This document shows positions 1-7,534 of a stretch of 64,000 nucleotides of DNA, one piece after another. The notes beneath the pieces are model-generated. The model was not told the DNA's origin. It saw only the letters and a program-made list of their open reading frames with translations, and did no database searches. A program made the translations under genes and the position numbers. Source of the stretch: Brumimicrobium sp041655765 (lineage in GTDB: Bacteria > Bacteroidota > Bacteroidia > Flavobacteriales_D > Crocinitomicaceae); NCBI GenBank assembly GCA_041655765.1, contig JBBAEU010000008.1:1-64000 (forward strand), written 5' to 3'. Position 1 is the stretch's first letter, and every line of letters starts with the position of its first letter.

Positions 1-124
1 GGATTTAAAACAAGAATCCTATCAAAAATAACAGCATTGACCTTGATTCAATATTTAAACAAATTCGTTTTTAACAGACCGATGAATAATTTAAAAGTAA
101 ATTTGGCCTAAATGCACAACGGGT
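1..124 (+). mobile_element. 3' end of an IS982-family insertion sequence (partial at window edge)
   Basis: The first 111 bases read in frame as the C-terminus of a transposase: GFKTRILSKITALTLIQYLN, then KFVFNRPMNNLKVNLA and a TAA at 109-111. This closely resembles the end of IS982-family (DDE) transposases as I remember them. The bases just after the stop, ending in TGCACAACGGGT at 113-124, look like the right terminal inverted repeat of this family (ACCCGTTGTGCA outward). The left end and most of the transposase lie outside the window. The element stops about 10 bases before a TAACTTTG promoter box, so it lies directly upstream of the decaying gene that follows. Confidence 0.7.
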
Positions 125-134
125 TAAGTTACAC

Positions 135-142
135 TAACTTTG
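135..142 (+). promoter_or_regulatory. TAACTTTG -7 box upstream of the first secreted-protein gene
   Basis: TAACTTTG matches the Bacteroidota -7 consensus TAnnTTTG and lies 40 bases before the ATG at 183. The place where a TTG -33 element should be (about 111-118) is occupied by the end of the insertion sequence, and no TTG is visible there. Confidence 0.4.
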
Positions 143-182
143 AGATATAATTTCATTATTTAACTCTAAAAAACACAATATT

Positions 183-1519
183 ATGAAAAAACTACTTCTT
201 ATTTTAACAACAATTTTTGTGATGTCATCCCCTGGGTTGAATGCACAAAATCCTTTATGGGCTTTACCTCCCAATTATATTAGTAATAGTGGTCCTATCT
301 CGCTCCCCACCGTTTCGACCTCTGAAATAGGCTACTATGGCGATCCTGCTACCACAGTTTCTAATTCGATGGTAGATGCGAACGGAGATTTATTGTTTTT
401 TATTGTAGATGGGATGGTTTACGATAAAGAAGGATATTCGATGAGGTCTTTAAATGACGTAATTAACTCAAATATGGGATTAATAGGTACAGCAGAAGTT
501 GCTATTGCGCCTGTTCCTGGAAATTGTAGCCAGTACTATATACTGTTGTCTGGTAGAAAAAACTACTCAAACTTGTCATCAAAATTACCAGTTGTAGCTC
601 TTTAGATTTGTCAGTTCCTTCTTATCATTATCCTGATAGAATAGGTGACCTTATATATGGCACGACAATTGAGGACATACTTCCAGCAGAAGCGCCTAAT
701 ATCGAAATCGAATTAGGTTACGGTAAGCAGGGGAGTTCCTATTTTGCAGTATCAAAAGAGAATAATGGAAAAAGATTTGTTTTTATAAGTAATCCTAGTA
801 GAATTTTTCGTTTTATTATTGATGATGCGGGGTTTCATTATGATGGATTCATTCCTGTCACCTATCATGCCGGTAACAATGATATAGGTTATAGGGGAGA
901 AATGGAACTTGTAGAAGTAAATAATAATGGCAATGTTAAGTATCGCTTAGCGTTTTACTTACCTTATGTTCCGCCAATGAATTCGCCCACACTTAGTTCA
1001 AATCTGGTTTACATCTACAACCTCGATAGCACGGGAGAGATAACTCTTGATAATAATGGGTGGAATAAATACTACTTACCGTATGAAAATAGTTCTCAAA
1101 TTCCTATTATGGATCGTGCTTACATACACGGTTTAGAATTTTCTCCCGATGGAAATATATTATATATTACTCATCAATCAAATTCTGACTATCCAAGTGC
1201 CTTTGATTTTTTCGATTTCAACAATATTTCAGCGGGAATTCAGCCTGTTCCAGGAGTAACTCTTCAGGAATCTTTGAATTTTCAAAATTCTCAAATAGAG
1301 ATAGGTAAGTCAGGTAGTTCAGACTTACTATATCTTGCTTATTCAGGAGGTTTGGCAACTTTCTCTAACCCAAATACTCCAAGTTTAGGAAGTCTTCAAA
1401 TGAACACTGTCCCATTTCAATATGACTATAATATGCAAGGTGTAAGTTATTATAGCGATGGATTAAAATCTTATATGCTTCCCGACCAAATAGCATGTTA
1501 TAGAACGGCAAATACTTAA
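183..1519 (+). pseudogene. Frameshifted secreted beta-propeller-like protein gene
   Basis: An ATG at 183 opens a protein with a signal peptide (MKKLLLILTTIFVMSSPGLNA) that reads to a TAG at 603-605. The same protein continues in the -1 frame (LDLSVPSYHYPDRIGD) to a TAA at 1517-1519. Joining the frames near 599-602 gives an uninterrupted protein of about 445 residues, so a single base appears to be missing around 598-603. Segments such as DANGDLLFFIVDG and LEFSPDGNILYITHQ resemble blades of the WD40-like propellers found in Bacteroidota secreted proteins. No T9SS sorting domain follows; the protein ends abruptly after LPDQIACYRTANT, so the 3' end may be lost as well. No slippery heptamer is seen at the junction, which argues against programmed frameshifting. 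A sequencing error is the alternative. Confidence 0.65.
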
Positions 1520-1568
1520 AATAAAATAGTTAAAAAGCAAATATTTGTTAAAACGAATAAAATGCTCT

Positions 1569-2507
1569 ATGTTTGTACAAACAACAATTACAACAATCAT
1601 AAAAAAGCAAGTAATTTATATATTATTCACTTTATTTTCTTTCCAAGGATTCTCACAAACTCTAACTCCAGAATTTGAGTTTCAACTTTATTTTGAAGAC
1701 GCTCTTAATAACCGAGACACAATTACTTTAGGGTATGATTCAAAAGCGACCAACGAGATCGATCAAAACTTCAACGAATTGGATATATTGAATCAACCTT
1801 GGAGTTCTGATTTTGAAGCAAGAGTTGGTAATAAAATATACATAGAAGATGATTGGATTAGAGAAGATTCCTATAATACTAAAAAACAAATATTAAAAGA
1901 GTATTGTTCTGATATTTTAAGGCATTCAGATACTGTTTCTATACAATTCAATATTGAGAACTTACCGATAGTCCTTAATATCGAACTTCCTGCAACAAAC
2001 GACTTAATTGCTGATTGTATAAATCTATCTTCTTTTTTTGGAAGAGGTTATCCAACCTCAGGCGATGCATACATGGGAGCGACATTTGGTTTTTTCAAAC
2101 ATGACAGTTTAATAATAGATTACGATTCTTATGGCGTTTTGTGCGGATATATCCTTGGGTCTAAATTTATGGAGTTAAAAACGTTTGTTGATGAGAATAA
2201 TAGAAAGATTGGTGTCATGCAGTTTATGTTTAGAGGAGATGAACCTTTAGGTATTGATGAAAATCAAGTTCTTAAATGGAATGTTTATCCTAACCCTGCC
2301 ACTGATTTTATAACGGTATCAATAAATGGCTTTGATAATGAGAATTTCTTATTTAAAATATATTCCATAGATGGTTCTTTGGTAAGAAAGGAACAGTTTC
2401 TAGAAAATGAAATTGACATAAGAGGCTTAGAAGATGGAATATATTTATTGGAGATATTAACAAAAGACAGAAGAGAAGTTAAGAATTTTAAATTTATAAA
2501 AAGATAG
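1569..2507 (+). CDS. Secreted protein with T9SS type A C-terminal sorting domain
   Basis: About 312 residues. I chose the ATG at 1569 over an in-frame TTG at 1545 because it starts directly before the signal peptide (MFVQTTITTIIKKQVIYILF through the FSQ cleavage region). The middle (residues 40-230) belongs to no family I recognise. The last 80 residues are a classic type A sorting domain: WNVYPNPATDFITVSI, then IYSIDGSLV, then LEDGIYLLEI and a basic end (KNFKFIKR). By family knowledge such domains route proteins through the T9SS pore to the cell surface, where the PorU sortase cleaves them; PorV and a PorU-family protein are encoded later in this window. It lies between two decayed genes of the same general kind. 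Confidence 0.8.
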   Translation: MFVQTTITTIIKKQVIYILFTLFSFQGFSQTLTPEFEFQLYFEDALNNRDTITLGYDSKATNEIDQNFNELDILNQPWSSDFEARVGNKIYIEDDWIREDSYNTKKQILKEYCSDILRHSDTVSIQFNIENLPIVLNIELPATNDLIADCINLSSFFGRGYPTSGDAYMGATFGFFKHDSLIIDYDSYGVLCGYILGSKFMELKTFVDENNRKIGVMQFMFRGDEPLGIDENQVLKWNVYPNPATDFITVSINGFDNENFLFKIYSIDGSLVRKEQFLENEIDIRGLEDGIYLLEILTKDRREVKNFKFIKR

Positions 2508-2512
2508 GAGTT

Positions 2513-2843
2513 ATGAAAAGATGGAATTTTATAATTATCAGTTTGTTTTTTACTCCTTTTATTTCGCTTACGGAAGAGGAATGGGGTTGTGGAACAGACG
2601 AGGCAGAATTTGTAATCCCTAAAGCACTAAATTGCTCAAAATCATCGGATATCTACAATGAGTTATTTAAACACAAAGAATCCTATATCCCTATAAATGG
2701 AAGTAACGAGGATTTTATTAAAACTATTCATGTTAGCTTTCATATTTGACACACGCCAATTGGGTCAGGGAATTTATATCATCAACATATACAACAACGG
2801 TCAAATGAAAGCAGACAGGAAGTTGGTTGTAGAAGAAAGATAA
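2513..2843 (+). pseudogene. Collapsed remnant of a T9SS-secreted protein gene
   Basis: An ATG at 2513, five bases after the previous stop, begins a secreted protein (MKRWNFIIISLFFTPF) ending at a TGA at 2747-2749 after IKTIHVSFHI. That phrase usually introduces the catalytic part of larger secreted proteins in this phylum. Immediately after it, in another frame, the sequence reads FDTRQLGQGIYIINIYNNGQ and then KADRKLVVEER to a TAA at 2841-2843, the textbook end of a T9SS type A sorting domain. The simplest reading is a gene whose whole middle was deleted out of frame, fusing its first 78 codons to its last 30 or so. No functional sorting signal is translated from the start codon. Confidence 0.65.
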
Positions 2844-2865
2844 GAATTTTAAATAGTTTATAAAC

Positions 2866-2896
2866 AAAAACACGCTCGAATGGGCGTGTTTTTTTG
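2866..2896 (+). terminator. Rho-independent terminator
   Basis: A 7-bp stem, AACACGC (2869-2875) with GCGTGTT (2884-2890), has an 8-base loop and is followed by a T run. It ends the secreted-protein gene group. Confidence 0.8.
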
Positions 2897-3006
2897 TGGT
2901 GTGTTGGAAAAAGCTAAAGATTTATTTTATACCTTAGTAAACAGAAATAATGGTTGTTTCGCATTTGATACTTGAACCTGACTAATGTGATTTTTTTAAA
3001 CAAACG

Positions 3007-3036
3007 TTGAAAGAATTATTTTTTAGCTTAATTTTA
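3007..3036 (+). promoter_or_regulatory. Probable promoter of the phosphatidylserine decarboxylase gene
   Basis: TTG at 3007-3009 is followed after 19 bases by TAATTTTA at 3029-3036, one mismatch from TAnnTTTG. It lies 29 bases before the ATG at 3066. Confidence 0.45.
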
Positions 3037-3065
3037 CTCCGTTTTTATGTAAACAAATTTATAAT

Positions 3066-3731
3066 ATGAAAATTCATAGAGAAGGGTTTCAAGTTATTGT
3101 AATTGGTTATACAATACTTTTGGCTTTGGCAGTATTAAATTTCTATTTATGGAAATCTCATCATATAGATTGGGTGCTTTATTTAATTACAGGGATTATT
3201 CTGTTCTTAGGATATCTAATAACTCAATTTTTTCGTATTCCGAATATCAATTTCCATGCTGGAGAAAACGATATCATGTCTCCTGCTGATGGGAAGGTTG
3301 TAGTTGTTGAAGAGGTTGAAGCAGATGAATATTTTACCGATCGAAGGATTCAAATTTCTATCTTTATGTCGATTTGGGATGTTCATTGTAATTTCAATCC
3401 TATATCAGGAATTATTAAATACGTAAAGTATCACCCAGGTAAGTTTTTTATCGCCAGAAATCCAAAAAGCTCAACTGATAACGAACGTACTTCCATTGTT
3501 GTTGAACACAAGAGCGGACAAGAGATATTACATAAACAAATAGCTGGTGCTGTAGCCAGAAGAATTTGTTATTACGTTCAAGAAGGTGATACCGTAAAGG
3601 CTGGAACAGAATATGGATTTATAAAATTTGGTTCTAGAATTGACTTACTATTGCCATTGGGAACAGAAGTCAATGTAAAAATCGGCGAAAAAGTAAAAGG
3701 AAGAGTAACGAAGATAGGTGAGCTTAAATAA
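3066..3731 (+). CDS. psd: Phosphatidylserine decarboxylase family protein
   Basis: This 221-residue protein is a short, archaeal/Bacteroidota-type phosphatidylserine decarboxylase, the last enzyme of phosphatidylethanolamine synthesis at the inner membrane. Two hydrophobic segments occupy roughly residues 10-57. The catalytic region follows, with SPADGKVV at 72-79, SIWDVHCN at 102-109 and the self-cleavage site Gly189-Ser190 in KFGSR. By family knowledge Ser190 becomes the pyruvoyl cofactor after autoproteolysis into beta and alpha chains. The gene stands alone with its own promoter and converges on the membrane protein gene whose stop lies 9 bases beyond. Length and motifs are normal for the short family. 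Confidence 0.9.
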   Translation: MKIHREGFQVIVIGYTILLALAVLNFYLWKSHHIDWVLYLITGIILFLGYLITQFFRIPNINFHAGENDIMSPADGKVVVVEEVEADEYFTDRRIQISIFMSIWDVHCNFNPISGIIKYVKYHPGKFFIARNPKSSTDNERTSIVVEHKSGQEILHKQIAGAVARRICYYVQEGDTVKAGTEYGFIKFGSRIDLLLPLGTEVNVKIGEKVKGRVTKIGELK

Positions 3732-3739
3732 TTTTATAT

Positions 3740-4954
3740 TTATTTTAATTCAATCCTTATCCTAATCATTCTAAAGAGAATCATTGCAATCCCAATAACC
3801 AAAAAGATGCTCGCTATAAATAAAAATATATCGTAGTTTGGAGAATTGGGAAAGCCTAAAATTTTCACGGCAGGTCTGTAAAATATAATGATCTCTGTAA
3901 AGGCAAAACCCATTATAAACGTTTGAATCGCTAAGTTGCTTATTTTTATCCAGCTTGCTTTTTGAAATAATGCCAAGATAGATAGACTTACCACTCCTAA
4001 AAAGATTAGGTGTAAAAATCCAATTGCTAAATAATTATTTTGCGCAATGATTTTTGCCGTTTCAGGAAATGAGCCCGTTAATTGCATCATTGATTTTAAA
4101 ACAAATAAGATAAATGCCCAAATGAGTAATCTACGACCAAGTTTCAAAAATTTATTTTTAAACCAATCCAGATGCTCTACAATTATCTTATACAGATAAT
4201 AGGTTGAAAACAATTGCAATAGAGAACCAATAACAGCTAAAAGGAAATATAAATATGGAGGCTCTGTGTATAAAACAGAAATAAACATTGTTAAGAAAGA
4301 ACTTATATTAAAATAGAGAATAAAGGAATTGAACATTTTTGAATTTATTGTGTTTCCATCTTTCTCTATCAGTTTTATGATAATGGCAATTACTCCTAAA
4401 ATAATCCACGCGTTGTATTGGAAATGTAAATATAAATATATGGACGTTCGATACCAGTGTGAACTGGGACCTAATGTTGCCATAATACCACCAACCGACC
4501 ATGGTCCAATGCTAGAAATAATCATGAATATTAATGCCCATTTTAGCGTTTTGAACGATGCTTTTTTCTTTTCCTCTTTTGGTGTATATTTAAAAACTAC
4601 ATAAGCGAAAAAATAGCTTATTATTAAAAATAAAGATGAGAAAATAATAGAAAAAACTGCGTAACCTTGAAAAGGAAAGCTAATAAGCATACCAATGACT
4701 GAAATCATGGTAACCCAAAATATCCTCAAGTATTTATTTTTTGGAATATGTGTATTCAAGAAATGATACACAATTAACGTCATCAAAGCAAGATGAATCC
4801 AACCCATAAGCGCGACGTGTGAATGCGCATGAACGACAAATCTATAATTGAACCCCATCGGAAAAACCTGAGCTGTACGCAATAACAATCCCATAGTCGC
4901 AGCTATAAAGAAGAATGTAATTGCATAGAAAGTGTGTCGTTTATATGAAATCAT
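3740..4954 (-). CDS. Polytopic His-rich membrane protein, heme-copper-oxidase-like, probable nitrosative-stress role
   Basis: 404 residues with about 11-12 predicted membrane helices. Residues 42-54 carry a striking His cluster (VHAHSHVALMGWIH; His42, 44, 46, 54), and further His residues sit in later helices (SSHWYR, LYLHFQYNAW, GFLHLIFLG). This spacing suggests heme or metal binding and recalls subunit I of heme-copper oxidases and NO reductases, but I do not see the full set of ligands and cannot name the family firmly. It lies downstream of, and on the same strand as, a cytochrome c lipoprotein gene, and divergent from ric and an Rrf2 regulator. That context suggests NO reduction, NO sensing or electron transfer during nitrosative stress. 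NnrS is an alternative I consider less likely. Function is inferred from context. Confidence 0.55.
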   Translation of the reverse strand: MISYKRHTFYAITFFFIAATMGLLLRTAQVFPMGFNYRFVVHAHSHVALMGWIHLALMTLIVYHFLNTHIPKNKYLRIFWVTMISVIGMLISFPFQGYAVFSIIFSSLFLIISYFFAYVVFKYTPKEEKKKASFKTLKWALIFMIISSIGPWSVGGIMATLGPSSHWYRTSIYLYLHFQYNAWIILGVIAIIIKLIEKDGNTINSKMFNSFILYFNISSFLTMFISVLYTEPPYLYFLLAVIGSLLQLFSTYYLYKIIVEHLDWFKNKFLKLGRRLLIWAFILFVLKSMMQLTGSFPETAKIIAQNNYLAIGFLHLIFLGVVSLSILALFQKASWIKISNLAIQTFIMGFAFTEIIIFYRPAVKILGFPNSPNYDIFLFIASIFLVIGIAMILFRMIRIRIELK

Positions 4955-4973
4955 TTATTTAATTGAGAATAAA

Positions 4974-5002
4974 GAAGGGCCATCTTTTAAAGACAGCCCT
5001 TC
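4974..5002 (-). terminator. Terminator or attenuator between cytochrome c and His-rich membrane protein genes
   Basis: GAAGGGC (4974-4980) pairs with GCCCTTC (4996-5002), and the inner arms extend the stem with two G-T pairs. On the minus strand the downstream tract is only TTTATTC, so termination may be partial. Its place between two co-directional genes suits attenuation of the distal one. Confidence 0.55.
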
Positions 5003-5047
5003 AGTATTTTACGATTTATAGATATAAATACAATATTTCTTAAATCT

Positions 5048-5581
5048 TTATAGAGTTCGGAAATACTCTAATAAAGCACGAGCTTCTTCTTCAGTGATTC
5101 CTTGGTTAGACATTGGGGAACCATTAAACTCAATTAGTAACTCTTTAGCTAATGGGTCATTTTGAACCATCCCTTCGGGATCCATAATCATGTTCATAAC
5201 CCATTCTGGGGTTCTTCTCTCTAAAACACCTTCTTGAGGAGGACCAACAAATTTGTCATATGGATGGTGACATGCTGTACAGTTCATATCATAAACTTCT
5301 TTCCCTTTTGCTGCCATTGCCTCGTCAATTGGTCCGTTTAAATCGATATCAACACTTGTGATAGGTCCAACACCTTTTGTTGACATATCAACCCTTTCTG
5401 ATGGTTTTAAGTCGGTTTTTGCTTCATCAGTTGACGCAGAACCTACGTTAGAAACCGCGCTGTTGGGATTGTTAGGGTTAGCAGGAGCATCAGAACTAGC
5501 GTCTGGAGTTGACTCTCCGCCTCCACAACTATATAACGTCATTGCTAATGCTAAAAATCCAAATCTTAAATAATTTTTCAT
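5048..5581 (-). CDS. Cytochrome c family lipoprotein
   Basis: 177 residues. A lipoprotein signal ends at Cys19 (LYSC), followed by a low-complexity Ser/Asn/Pro/Ala-rich linker (about 20-65) that would place the domain away from the membrane. The single heme-binding motif is CTACH at 101-105, and Met157 in PMSNQ is a likely axial ligand. The C-terminal EEEARALLEYFRTL is the usual last helix of class I cytochromes c. By inference it is a membrane-anchored electron carrier for a neighbouring redox protein, plausibly the His-rich membrane protein encoded downstream. It is transcribed divergently from ric, from a TAAATTTG box. Confidence 0.85.
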   Translation of the reverse strand: MKNYLRFGFLALAMTLYSCGGGESTPDASSDAPANPNNPNSAVSNVGSASTDEAKTDLKPSERVDMSTKGVGPITSVDIDLNGPIDEAMAAKGKEVYDMNCTACHHPYDKFVGPPQEGVLERRTPEWVMNMIMDPEGMVQNDPLAKELLIEFNGSPMSNQGITEEEARALLEYFRTL

Positions 5582-5613
5582 AATTTTAAATTTTTGTTTA
5601 AATATTTACACCA

Positions 5614-5621
5614 CAAATTTA
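5614..5621 (-). promoter_or_regulatory. -7 box of the cytochrome c gene
   Basis: On the minus strand this reads TAAATTTG and lies 32 bases before the ATG at 5581. A TTTG lies 15 bases further upstream (complement of 5637-5640), a slightly short spacing. Confidence 0.5.
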
Positions 5622-5704
5622 ATGTATTAATTCAATCAAATATAATAAAAATACAAAACAATATAAAATCTGATAAAAATCATAATTAAGATAAAATTGT
5701 CCTG

Positions 5705-5712
5705 TATATTTG
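5705..5712 (+). promoter_or_regulatory. -7 box of the ric gene
   Basis: TATATTTG matches TAnnTTTG and lies 46 bases before the ATG at 5759. No TTG is seen at the normal -33 spacing, as might be expected for a regulated promoter. I saw no convincing operator dyad in the divergent region 5582-5758. Confidence 0.4.
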
Positions 5713-5758
5713 TAGTTGTATAAATACTCTTGTCTTTCAACTGTTTAAAAAAATAATT

Positions 5759-6481
5759 ATGGCTGATATCATAGAACAAAAAATAGGAGATTTAGCTCAA
5801 AATAATGCTAAATACATTAAAATCTTTCAAAAATTTGGTTTGGACTTCTTTTGTAAAGGAGATTTAAAACTTTTGGAAGCAATTTCTGAGGCAGAGGTTG
5901 ATTTAGGTGAAATTATGCCTTTTTTATATGAGGTACAACAATCTCCTGCAACAGGGATAGAAGTAAATATAGGTGATTGGCCGTTGGATTTGTTGTCGGA
6001 TTATATCCAAAAAACTCACCATGTTTACACCGAAAAAACTTTGACATATTTGAGGCAAGTTGTTCGCGAATTTTTAGAAAAGAATCTACCAGAAAGAGAA
6101 ATAATAAATAATTTTCAACCATATTTAGAAGAAATAGCAGGTGAATTAGGTGCACACATGAAACGTGAAGAGCTGATTCTATTTCCTACAATAAAAAGAA
6201 TTGTAATGTCGCGTGGAAAAATAGAAAACCCAGGAGCCAAAACAGTGCAAAATCCTGTAGATAAAATGATACATGAACACAACACTCAATTTGAATTATT
6301 AAAAAAAATCCGAGAAATCTTAAATCATTATCAAATATTTGATACAGCGTCTAAAGAATTTTTCGATATTGTGAAAAATATGGAAGACTTGGATAAAGAC
6401 TTGGGGATACATTTACACCTAGAAAATAATATTCTTTTTCCTTGTGCTGTGGCATTAGAAAAAAGTAAAATAGAGAATTAA
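5759..6481 (+). CDS. ric: Iron-sulfur cluster repair di-iron protein (Ric/ScdA/YtfE family)
   Basis: 240 residues. The N-terminal ScdA_N-like domain (1-45) has FGLDFFCKG with Cys32 where family members usually have a CC pair. The hemerythrin-like four-helix domain follows, with candidate di-iron ligands His87/His88, His133 with Glu137 (HMKREE), His172/His174 (HEHN) and His218/His220/Glu222 (HLHLEN). Family members repair iron-sulfur clusters damaged by NO or oxidants in the cytoplasm. The Rrf2 regulator starts 52 bases downstream, and a cytochrome c gene and a His-rich membrane protein gene diverge upstream. Together these suggest an NO-response locus. Confidence 0.88.
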   Translation: MADIIEQKIGDLAQNNAKYIKIFQKFGLDFFCKGDLKLLEAISEAEVDLGEIMPFLYEVQQSPATGIEVNIGDWPLDLLSDYIQKTHHVYTEKTLTYLRQVVREFLEKNLPEREIINNFQPYLEEIAGELGAHMKREELILFPTIKRIVMSRGKIENPGAKTVQNPVDKMIHEHNTQFELLKKIREILNHYQIFDTASKEFFDIVKNMEDLDKDLGIHLHLENNILFPCAVALEKSKIEN

Positions 6482-6533
6482 TCGACGTTTATTTTATAGA
6501 TTGTCTATTATTTAATGTTTAAAATTTAAAATT

Positions 6534-6971
6534 ATGTTTTCAAAAGCTTGCGAATACGGAATCAAATCTTCAATTTATTTAGCGCAACAGGCGCTAAAAA
6601 CGGAGAATAAAATTAATGTACAAGAAATAGCAACTTCCGTTAATTCTCCGGAAGCATTCACCGCAAAAGTGCTGAGAAATCTTGTGGAAAATAAAATACT
6701 ATACTCCTCAAAAGGACCCAATGGAGGTTTTTTTGTTCCAAAAGAAAAGTTATCTGAAATCCGATTAAGTGAAATCGTTTCTGCTATTGACGGTGATGAA
6801 GTTTACACCGGTTGTGGTTTAGGTTTGGAGGCTTGTGATGACAATCGGCCTTGTCCATTACATGATAAATTTATAGTAGTGAGGGAAGAATTAAGAAAAA
6901 CACTCGAAGCAACAACACTTTTAGAGTTAGCGAATGGTATCGACTCTGGATTAACTTTTTTAAAAAGATAG
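6534..6971 (+). CDS. Rrf2 family regulator, NsrR/IscR-like
   Basis: 145 residues, the usual length. A winged helix-turn-helix fills the first 80 residues (QEIATSVNSPEAFTAKVLRN is the recognition region and GPNGGFF the wing). Three cysteines, Cys94, Cys101 and Cys107 (C-X6-C-X5-C), match the cluster-binding positions of NsrR and IscR, so it probably carries an iron-sulfur cluster that senses NO or cluster status. It follows ric and probably autoregulates the locus. I assign it as NsrR-like by context; the sequence alone does not separate NsrR from IscR function. Confidence 0.85.
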   Translation: MFSKACEYGIKSSIYLAQQALKTENKINVQEIATSVNSPEAFTAKVLRNLVENKILYSSKGPNGGFFVPKEKLSEIRLSEIVSAIDGDEVYTGCGLGLEACDDNRPCPLHDKFIVVREELRKTLEATTLLELANGIDSGLTFLKR

Positions 6972-7069
6972 AAGAAAAACTTTTAAATTGAAAAAAAATA
7001 GTTAATTTCGCATAAGTTTTAATATATATAATTAAAAATTATAAGCATTATAAATTAATAAGGTAAATT

Positions 7070-7351
7070 ATGGGGTTTATTACAAAACAAGAAGAGACGT
7101 TTGATAAATATAGATTTGGGATTATGTCCATCATGGTTATGGCTCAGTCATCATATTTATCTCTTGCGGCTTATTTAAGTATCTTAAATGATAATTGGTT
7201 TTTTGTCTCGATTGCTGCAGTTTCTTCGATGGGAGCTAACGCAATGTTTTTAGCTCAAGCAAAAGCAAGAGTTTGCTTAATCGGATTCTGGCTAAGCATG
7301 GCTATTGGTACAATCATTATTTTGGTTAATATCCCATTTCTTCTGGGGTAA
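7070..7351 (+). CDS. Small three-helix membrane protein of the ric locus
   Basis: 93 residues with three hydrophobic segments (about 17-38, 43-62 and 70-91) and a charged N-terminus (KQEETFDKYRF). I do not recognise the family. It lies 98 bases after the Rrf2 regulator on the same strand and is followed by a strong terminator, so it is probably the last gene of the ric transcription unit. Good coding character and the terminator support it as a real gene. Confidence 0.65.
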   Translation: MGFITKQEETFDKYRFGIMSIMVMAQSSYLSLAAYLSILNDNWFFVSIAAVSSMGANAMFLAQAKARVCLIGFWLSMAIGTIIILVNIPFLLG

Positions 7352-7377
7352 TAAAACCTTCCAATATAGAATTGAAT

Positions 7378-7404
7378 GCCCCTTCAAAAAGGGGTATTTT
7401 TTTT
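7378..7404 (+). terminator. Rho-independent terminator
   Basis: CCCCTT (7379-7384) pairs with AAGGGG (7389-7394) around a CAAA loop, followed by TATTTTTTTT. It closes the ric-Rrf2 unit. Confidence 0.85.
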
Positions 7405-7423
7405 CCTACAACAAAATATAAGA

Positions 7424-7461
7424 TACTTTTGTCTTATTTTGAAAAATATTAATTACTTTTG
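7424..7461 (+). promoter_or_regulatory. Two TACTTTTG boxes upstream of kynA
   Basis: TACTTTTG occurs at 7424-7431 and again at 7454-7461, 30 bases apart. The second has TTG at 7429-7431, 22 bases upstream, and is the better promoter candidate; the ATG is at 7535. Confidence 0.4.
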
Positions 7462-7534
7462 ATTTCATTAGAAGTTACTTATGATATTTTTTGAGCATTA
7501 AATATGATTAAGCAAAAACTAAAACTAAACAGAA

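Noticed and set aside
599..605. Possible programmed -1 frameshift joining the two halves of the gene at 183
   Set aside because: No slippery heptamer and no stable downstream structure were seen; decay or a sequencing error is simpler.
5582..5758. NsrR- or Fnr-type operator in the divergent cytochrome c-ric region
   Set aside because: I looked for a dyad of the TTGAT...ATCAA kind or an AT-rich NsrR-like inverted repeat; none stands out from the AT-rich background.
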